Shown piece by piece: positions 59,174 to 64,000 of a DNA stretch of 64,000 nt. How positions within the stretch are numbered: the first letter of the stretch is position 1; each line of letters opens with the position of its first letter. The notes beneath the pieces are model-generated. The model was not told the origin of the DNA. It did no database searches and was given only the letters and a program-made list of their open reading frames with translations. A program made the translations under genes and the position numbers. Source of the stretch: Rubrobacter_A sp965214435 (GTDB lineage Bacteria; Actinomycetota; Rubrobacteria; Rubrobacterales; Rubrobacteraceae); the NCBI GenBank assembly GCA_965214435.1, contig OZ243960.1:3100001-3164000 (forward strand), written 5' to 3'.

Positions 59174-59365
59174 GAGTCAGTCCCCGGCTACGCCGGCCAA
59201 CCAACGACCGTGCCCGCCACGGAGATAGATCAGACCTTTGCCAGCACCCCGAGCCAGGAGGCTCCCGCGTGTTGGCTCCCCGTCAGCCGGTTTCCGCACC
59301 GGCGCCTGTACGCAGCGTTTCGAGCAGTTTTGACTATAAAGTGACAAGACGTGTAAACTTGACTG

Positions 59366-59857
59366 ATGGAATCCACCGACGCGCACCAGCCAGGCGAGAC
59401 CGGCGAGCTTGCCCGCTACCGTCCGGGGGCGAGAGAGGTCGTGGTTTTCATTGCCCTGGTCGTGATTGGACTTCTGGTATGGTTCGTAGACTCCCCCGGT
59501 TTGACCGAGGGGTTACTCGGCGCGAGATCACCCTTCTGGGATTCCGTTTCCCTGGCTTTGGATCTTTACTTAAACCCAATAATTTACAGCGTGTTAGCCC
59601 TGATCAGCGGTTTCGTGTTCCCTAGAGGATTCTACCTCTGGGGCATCGCTCTACCCCTGCACGCACCTTTCACGGAGGCGCTAACCGCCGCGATGATGGA
59701 ACAACAGGGCTTGCAACTGGTCGGCGGGACCCAACAACTTATAAGCTACGCCGTTATCTCACTCGTGATCCTGGTTTTTACAATGGTGGTCTACACGGTG
59801 TTTTCAGCCGCGGGGATGGGACTACGGTACCTGGTAAGCACCACGCTCTCCCGCTAG
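59366..59857 (+). CDS. Four-helix membrane protein, unknown
   Basis: A 163-residue protein with a hydrophilic N terminus (MESTDAHQPGETGELARY) followed by four hydrophobic stretches: VVVFIALVVIGLLVWFV, LNPIIYSVLALISGFVF, FYLWGIALPLHAPFTEAL and ISYAVISLVILVFTMVVYTV. It converges on accA with a nine-base gap. No domain recognised; conserved membrane protein of this lineage is possible. Confidence 0.7.
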   Translation: MESTDAHQPGETGELARYRPGAREVVVFIALVVIGLLVWFVDSPGLTEGLLGARSPFWDSVSLALDLYLNPIIYSVLALISGFVFPRGFYLWGIALPLHAPFTEALTAAMMEQQGLQLVGGTQQLISYAVISLVILVFTMVVYTVFSAAGMGLRYLVSTTLSR

Positions 59858-59866
59858 GAGCCGCGG

Positions 59867-60832
59867 TTACGGCAGTTCGCCGCGGGAGATGTGGGTTCCT
59901 ATGCGCCGGTAGCGCTCGTAGCGGGTCTTGACCAGAGCTTCCGGAGAAAGCTCCGACAGGCTGAAGAGAGCTTCTTCCAGCGCCTCCCCGACGGCTTCCA
60001 CGGCGACCCCGGGTTCCCGGTGAGCGCCGCCTAGAGGTTCCGGCACGACTTCGTCCACTATCCCGTGGGCTTCGAGGTCGCGGGCGGTGATCTTCATGGC
60101 TTCGGCGGCCTCGGCGGCCCTCGATGAGTCCCGGAAGATTATGGAGGCGCAGGCTTCGGGGGCTATTACGGAGAGGTAGGAGTTCTCCAGCATCCCGACG
60201 TAGTCGGCGACGCACATCGCAAGAGCCCCGCCAGACCCGCCCTCCCCGATCACGACCGCCACCACCGGCACCGATGCCCGCGACAACGCCATGAGGTCTG
60301 CGGATATGGCCCACGCCTGTCCCTCCTCCTCGGCGCTCCGCCCGGCGAAAGCCCCCGGCGTGTCCACGAACGCCACAATCGGCAGGGAGAACCGCTCTGC
60401 AAGGTCGTAGAGCCTCTTTACCTTCCGGTACCCCTCCGGGTGGGCCATGCCGAAGTTACTCCGGACGCGGCTCTCGACGTCCGCACCCTTGTCGTGACCC
60501 AATATAACGACGTTGCGCGAGCCACCGCGCAGCCGGGCGAAGCCGCCGCGCACCGCCGGGTCGTCGCCGCCGGTGCGGTCGCCGCAGAGTTCGTAGAAGT
60601 CGTCGGTCAGGGCGTCGCGGTAGGAGCGGAAGTTCGGGCGCTCGGGGTGGCGGGCGACCTGCACCCGCTGGTAAGGCGTCAGGTTAGAGTAGATACGCTC
60701 TTTCGCCTTTTCCAGCGCTTCTTCGAGGCGGGAGATCTCCTCGCGCAACTCGCTGCTCTCGCCGGCCAGCCGGCGCAACTCCGAGACCCGGTCCTCAAGC
60801 TCTTTTACCGGCCGCTCGAACTCCAGTATCAC
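59867..60832 (-). CDS. accA: Acetyl-CoA carboxylase carboxyltransferase subunit alpha
   Basis: A 321-residue carboxyltransferase subunit transferring CO2 from carboxybiotin to acetyl-CoA. The N-terminal coiled coil (LEDRVSELRRLAGESSELRE) leads to ARHPERPNFRSYRDALTDDF, FVDTPGAFAGRSAEEEGQAW and VIGEGGSGGALAMCVADYVG, the oxyanion-hole motifs. It follows accD with ten bases between, so they form the beta/alpha transferase pair. The ribosome binding site is not strong. Confidence 0.94.
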   Translation of the reverse strand: MILEFERPVKELEDRVSELRRLAGESSELREEISRLEEALEKAKERIYSNLTPYQRVQVARHPERPNFRSYRDALTDDFYELCGDRTGGDDPAVRGGFARLRGGSRNVVILGHDKGADVESRVRSNFGMAHPEGYRKVKRLYDLAERFSLPIVAFVDTPGAFAGRSAEEEGQAWAISADLMALSRASVPVVAVVIGEGGSGGALAMCVADYVGMLENSYLSVIAPEACASIIFRDSSRAAEAAEAMKITARDLEAHGIVDEVVPEPLGGAHREPGVAVEAVGEALEEALFSLSELSPEALVKTRYERYRRIGTHISRGELP

Positions 60833-60842
60833 CGCACGGTCC

Positions 60843-61727
60843 TCACGCCACGAACCCCAACAGCCGCTCCAAATCGTTGCGCAACGAGAGCCGGTGCACG
60901 ATACGGTCTACCATCCCCCGCTCCCGCTGGAACTCCGCCGTCTGGAACCCTTCCGGTAACTTCTCCTTCGTAGTCTGCTCGATGACCCGCGCCCCGGCAA
61001 AGCCGATACGAGCTCCCGGCTCCGCGATAATCACGTCCGCCGCCGTAGCGAACGACGCCGTAACTCCCCCGAACGTCGGGTCGGTCAGGATAGAGATGAA
61101 CGGCCACGACCCTTGCATGTACCGCGAGAGCGCCACGCTAGTCTTCGCCATCTGCATCAGCGAGTAGACCCCCTCGAACATCCGCGCGCCCCCTGACGCC
61201 GACACCACGACAAGCGGCATCTGCTCATCGTAAGCCGTTTCCACCGTGCGGGCGACCCGCTCGCCGACCACGCTCCCCATCGACCCCCCGATAAACCGGA
61301 AGTCCATCGCCGCAATTGCTACGGGCCGCCCCCCGATACACCCAACCCCGCTCACTATGGCGTCGTCCAGCCCGGTCTTCTTGCGGGCCTTCTCGACCCG
61401 CTCCTCGTAACCCTCAAAGCCTAGCGGGTCTCCCGGACCCATCCCGGCGTCCTTTTCCTCGAAGCTACCGGCGTCGGTCAGGAGCCGGATGCGCTCCGGG
61501 GCCGAAAGCGGGAAGTGAAACTCGCAGTGCGGACAGACGCTAAAGCGGGCCACGAGGTCCTTCTCGTAGATCGGCTGGTGACACCGCTCGCACTTGGTAA
61601 AAACCCCGTCTATGTGCCCGAGACCGCTCTCGGTCTCCGGTGTGGTGCGGGAATACTCCCGCCGCTTACTGAGCCAGTTCCGGATCTCTCCCCACCCCCG
61701 TGTTTGCCCCAGCGCCCGCCTTCGCAT
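60843..61727 (-). CDS. accD: Acetyl-CoA carboxylase carboxyltransferase subunit beta
   Basis: A 294-residue partner of AccA. The zinc ribbon is CERC...CPHC (Cys46, 49, 65, 68), then the crotonase core: GPGDPLGFEGYEERVEKARK, FIGGSMGSVVGERVARTVE and SASGGARMFEGVYSLMQMAK. I place the start at ATG 61727 (MRRRALGQTRG) with GGAAG six bases upstream; it overlaps the trpA end by 62 bases. Later ATG codons would lose the zinc ribbon. Translation coupling with trpA is likely. Confidence 0.9.
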   Translation of the reverse strand: MRRRALGQTRGWGEIRNWLSKRREYSRTTPETESGLGHIDGVFTKCERCHQPIYEKDLVARFSVCPHCEFHFPLSAPERIRLLTDAGSFEEKDAGMGPGDPLGFEGYEERVEKARKKTGLDDAIVSGVGCIGGRPVAIAAMDFRFIGGSMGSVVGERVARTVETAYDEQMPLVVVSASGGARMFEGVYSLMQMAKTSVALSRYMQGSWPFISILTDPTFGGVTASFATAADVIIAEPGARIGFAGARVIEQTTKEKLPEGFQTAEFQRERGMVDRIVHRLSLRNDLERLLGFVA

Positions 61728-62514
61728 GAGGCACTTCCGACACCGCCTCCCAGACCTCCGAAAGCCACGCCCCGACCGCCTCCGGTCCACCCTCCTCGAC
61801 GAGCTGCATGAGCTTGCTCCCTATAATTACGCCGTCAGCCTCGCCAGCGGCCTCCACTGCCGCCCCGACGGACCCTATCCCGAACCCTAGAGCAACCGGA
61901 GCCTCGACCCGCGATTTCACCCGCCGCAAAAGCGCCGTAGCCCCCGGCGGCAACGACTCCCGCACCCCCGTCACGCCCGCAACCGAGACGCAGTAAACGA
62001 ACCCGGATACCAACTCCCCGATCCGCCCGAGCCGCTCCTCGGTAGAAGTCGGGGCCGCCAGCGGACACAAAGCTACACCGTTTTCGGACGCCACCTCCGC
62101 GAACTCCCGAACTTCGTCCACCGGAAGGTCCGGTATCACGAGTCCTCCAACCCCGGCATCCGCCGCTTCCTCCAGAAACCGCTCCGTGTCCCGAGTAAAT
62201 ATACTATTGTAATACACTAATAGTACAATCGGCGCTTTACCGGAAAGGTCGGAGGCGAGGGTCAGGCAGTAGTCGAGGTTCGCGCCGTTCCTGAGAGCTT
62301 GAGTAGTAGTGCCTTGTATAGTCGGACCGTCGGCGAGTGGGTCGGAGAAGGGAACCCCGATCTCGACGATGTCGGCTCCGGCTTCGAGGTACGCACGTCC
62401 GACTTCGCGGGCACCGTCCAGCGTCGGGTAGCCGGCGGTGAGGTACGGGATCAGGGCCACCCGGTCTTCCGGGAAAGCTCCGCGTACCGGCAGGATGCCG
62501 TTCTTAGCCGACAC
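61666..62514 (-). CDS. trpA: Tryptophan synthase alpha chain
   Basis: A 282-residue TIM barrel that converts indole-3-glycerol phosphate to indole. Catalytic Glu51 is in VEIGVPFSDPLADGPTIQ, with Asp62; LLVYYNSIFTRDTERFLEE, GLVIPDLPVDE and SVAGVTGVRESLPPG are signatures. It overlaps trpB by 11 bases, as is common, and its C terminus overlaps accD. Confidence 0.95.
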   Translation of the reverse strand: MSAKNGILPVRGAFPEDRVALIPYLTAGYPTLDGAREVGRAYLEAGADIVEIGVPFSDPLADGPTIQGTTTQALRNGANLDYCLTLASDLSGKAPIVLLVYYNSIFTRDTERFLEEAADAGVGGLVIPDLPVDEVREFAEVASENGVALCPLAAPTSTEERLGRIGELVSGFVYCVSVAGVTGVRESLPPGATALLRRVKSRVEAPVALGFGIGSVGAAVEAAGEADGVIIGSKLMQLVEEGGPEAVGAWLSEVWEAVSEVPHAKAGAGANTGVGRDPELAQ

Positions 62515-63694
62515 CCAGGGCCTCAGATGCTACTTCCACGTCCTTGTCGCCCCGGCCGGAGAGGTTTATCACCAAGTTCTTGCCGGGGCCTAGTTCCTTA
62601 GCTACTGACTCGGCGTGAGAGATGGCGTGGGCGGTTTCGAGCGCCGGAATGATACCTTCGGAGCGGGAAGTCAGGGTGAAGGCTTCGAGGGCGTCCTCGT
62701 CGGTCACGCTCGCGTACTCGGCTATCTCGGAGTCTCGGAGGTAGGAGTGTTCGGGGCCGACGGCCGGGTAGTCGAGGCCGGCGGAGATAGAGTGGGCCTC
62801 CTGGATCTGACCGTCTTCGGTCTGGAGCACGTAGCACAGCGCCCCATGCAAGATGCCGAGCTTACCGGCCGCCAACGACGCCCCGTGCTCGCCGGACGGT
62901 ATCCCACGCCCGGCAGCTTCCACGCCGACGAGCCGTACCCCCTCATGGCCGACGAACGGCCGGAAAGCGCCGATGGCGTTCGAGCCCGCGCCGACGCAGG
63001 CGACCACGGCGTCCGGGTCACTGCCGAAGCGTTCGCGCGACTGAAGCTCGATCTCCCGGCCTATGACGGCCTGGAGGTCTCCGACGATGCGGGGGTACGG
63101 GCTCGGGCCGACGACGCTCCCTATTATGTAGTGGGTGTCCTCGACGTTCGCGACCCAGTCCCGGATCGCCTCGTTCACCGCGTCCTTTAGGGTCTTGGAG
63201 CCGCTCGTGACGGGCACGACCTCGGCCCCGAGGAGCTTCATCCGGGTAACGTTCAGGCGCTGGCGGCGGGTGTCCTCCTCGCCCATGTAGACTACGCACT
63301 CCTTGCCGTAGAGGGCTGCGACCGTGGCGGTCGCGACCCCGTGCTGGCCGGCCCCGGTCTCGGCGATAATGCGCTGTTTGCCCATCCGGTCGGCGAGCAG
63401 TATCTGGCCCAGGGTATTGTTTATTTTGTGCGCACCGGTATGGGCCAAATCTTCGCGCTTGAAGTACACGTTCGCCCCGCCCCACTTACGGGTCAGGCGC
63501 TCGGCGAACATCAGCGGGGTCGGGCGGCCGACGAAGTCCCGAGCTAGGCCGTCGAGTTCCTCGACGAACTCCGGGTCGTCCTTGTAGCGTTTGTAGGCGG
63601 CTTCCAGTTCTTCGAGGGCGTGGATCAGGATCTCCGGGACGTAGCGTCCCCCGAACTCCCCGAAGTAGCCGGCTTTACTCTCCTTTTGCTGCAC
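62504..63694 (-). CDS. trpB: Tryptophan synthase beta chain
   Basis: A 396-residue PLP enzyme joining indole with serine. Lys90 in EDLAHTGAHKINNTLGQILL is the cofactor lysine; the Glu-rich GAGQHGVATATVAALYG and GRGDKDVEVAS near the end are typical of TrpB1. The GTG start at 63694 follows a GGAGG seven bases earlier and overlaps trpF by 20 bases. Ends inside the trpA start. Confidence 0.96.
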   Translation of the reverse strand: MQQKESKAGYFGEFGGRYVPEILIHALEELEAAYKRYKDDPEFVEELDGLARDFVGRPTPLMFAERLTRKWGGANVYFKREDLAHTGAHKINNTLGQILLADRMGKQRIIAETGAGQHGVATATVAALYGKECVVYMGEEDTRRQRLNVTRMKLLGAEVVPVTSGSKTLKDAVNEAIRDWVANVEDTHYIIGSVVGPSPYPRIVGDLQAVIGREIELQSRERFGSDPDAVVACVGAGSNAIGAFRPFVGHEGVRLVGVEAAGRGIPSGEHGASLAAGKLGILHGALCYVLQTEDGQIQEAHSISAGLDYPAVGPEHSYLRDSEIAEYASVTDEDALEAFTLTSRSEGIIPALETAHAISHAESVAKELGPGKNLVINLSGRGDKDVEVASEALGVG

Positions 63695-64000
63695 TCACGA
63701 ACCTCCGAACCCGCTCGCCGTTTTTTATGCCGGGCGTGTCTTCAAGAGAGCTTGAAGCATCCACGCCGTACGGCTCGAAATATCTGATGGCCTCGCGCAC
63801 GTTCTCCGGCGCGAGCCCCCCGGAAACGAAGATGTTAGCACACCCCCGCAGCGCCTTCGCCACCCCCCAATCAAACCTCTCCCCCGTCCCGCCCCGCGCC
63901 TTTGCGCTGTAGGCGTCGAGCAGGAAATAATCTGCTTCGTAATCCCCGATAGCGTCCAGGGATCCGGCATCCCTCACTCGCAACGCTTTTATGACCCGGA
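63675..64000 (-). CDS. trpF: Phosphoribosylanthranilate isomerase, 5'-truncated by window
   Basis: The C-terminal 108 residues of TrpF, which runs out of the window at 64000. The visible part has DYFLLDAYSAKARGGTGERF, FVSGGLAPENVREAI and YGVDASSSLEDTPGIKN, the substrate- and phosphate-binding signatures of the last barrel strands. It is at the head of the visible trpF-trpB-trpA-accD-accA run. Confidence 0.92.
   Translation of the reverse strand, partial: RVIKALRVRDAGSLDAIGDYEADYFLLDAYSAKARGGTGERFDWGVAKALRGCANIFVSGGLAPENVREAIRYFEPYGVDASSSLEDTPGIKNGERVRRFVSAAKGE

Overview
The window looks like chromosome from a high-GC actinobacterium, most plausibly Rubrobacter or a close relative. This is inferred from the protein sequences, the high GC, the small membrane proteins typical of that lineage, a FadN-type beta-oxidation set, a FemX-like protein and a retinal-forming carotenoid module. 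No 16S gene or phage is present, so the genus is an inference.

Layout. 1-2.1 kb is an insertion-sequence graveyard: a broken IS1182-type transposase, and IS3 orfB fragments interrupted by an IS30-like fragment. 2.1-5.3 kb encodes a large lipoprotein made of four long repeats. 5.6-14 kb is core genome: a DedA protein, uvrB, and the run polA-rpsA-coaE-lytic transglycosylase. A tRNA-Leu(CAA) follows at 14.07 kb. 14.2-19.1 kb carries a lipoprotein, a drug/metabolite transporter, an acetyltransferase, a pterin dehydratase, a pair of small paralogues, a START-like membrane protein and a secreted thermonuclease. 19.1-21.5 kb is a lycopene cyclase plus Brp/Blh beta-carotene cleavage enzyme pair, which should yield retinal; no rhodopsin gene is visible nearby. 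21.6-26.9 kb holds an alcohol dehydrogenase, a PfpI-like protein and a sugar operon (aldo/keto reductase, xylose-isomerase-like protein, GH1 beta-glucosidase).

27-41.7 kb is a fatty-acid degradation island: two acyl-CoA synthetases, enoyl-CoA hydratase, thiolase, FadN-like multifunctional enzyme, PadR regulator, acyl-CoA dehydrogenase and a quinone-oxidoreductase-like enzyme. ClpS, a sugar dehydrogenase, GrpB and an MBL hydrolase are interspersed. The divergent fadD/acyl-CoA dehydrogenase promoter carries a perfect 18-bp palindrome over a good sigma-70 promoter. The acetyl-CoA produced would feed the glyoxylate shunt encoded at 45.3-48.5 kb (malate synthase then isocitrate lyase), with an isocitrate dehydrogenase at 53.5 kb. 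41.7-44.2 kb holds a FemX-like and a GNAT-like protein. A LysR regulator converges on a 976-residue D-lactate/glycolate-type dehydrogenase at 49-53 kb.

54.6-59.9 kb mixes a fructosamine-kinase-like protein, a small tyrosine phosphatase, several small membrane proteins (one of them only 52 residues), two adjacent frameshifted genes and a phosphofructokinase with a PPi-type active site. The window ends in trpF-trpB-trpA-accD-accA, all leftward, with trpF cut by the edge.

The most unusual things are the repeat lipoprotein with its matched cysteine pairs, a dispersed family of 8-bp-periodic GCTGA arrays at gene ends, the fad operator/promoter, and the frameshift cluster at 56.3-57.2 kb.
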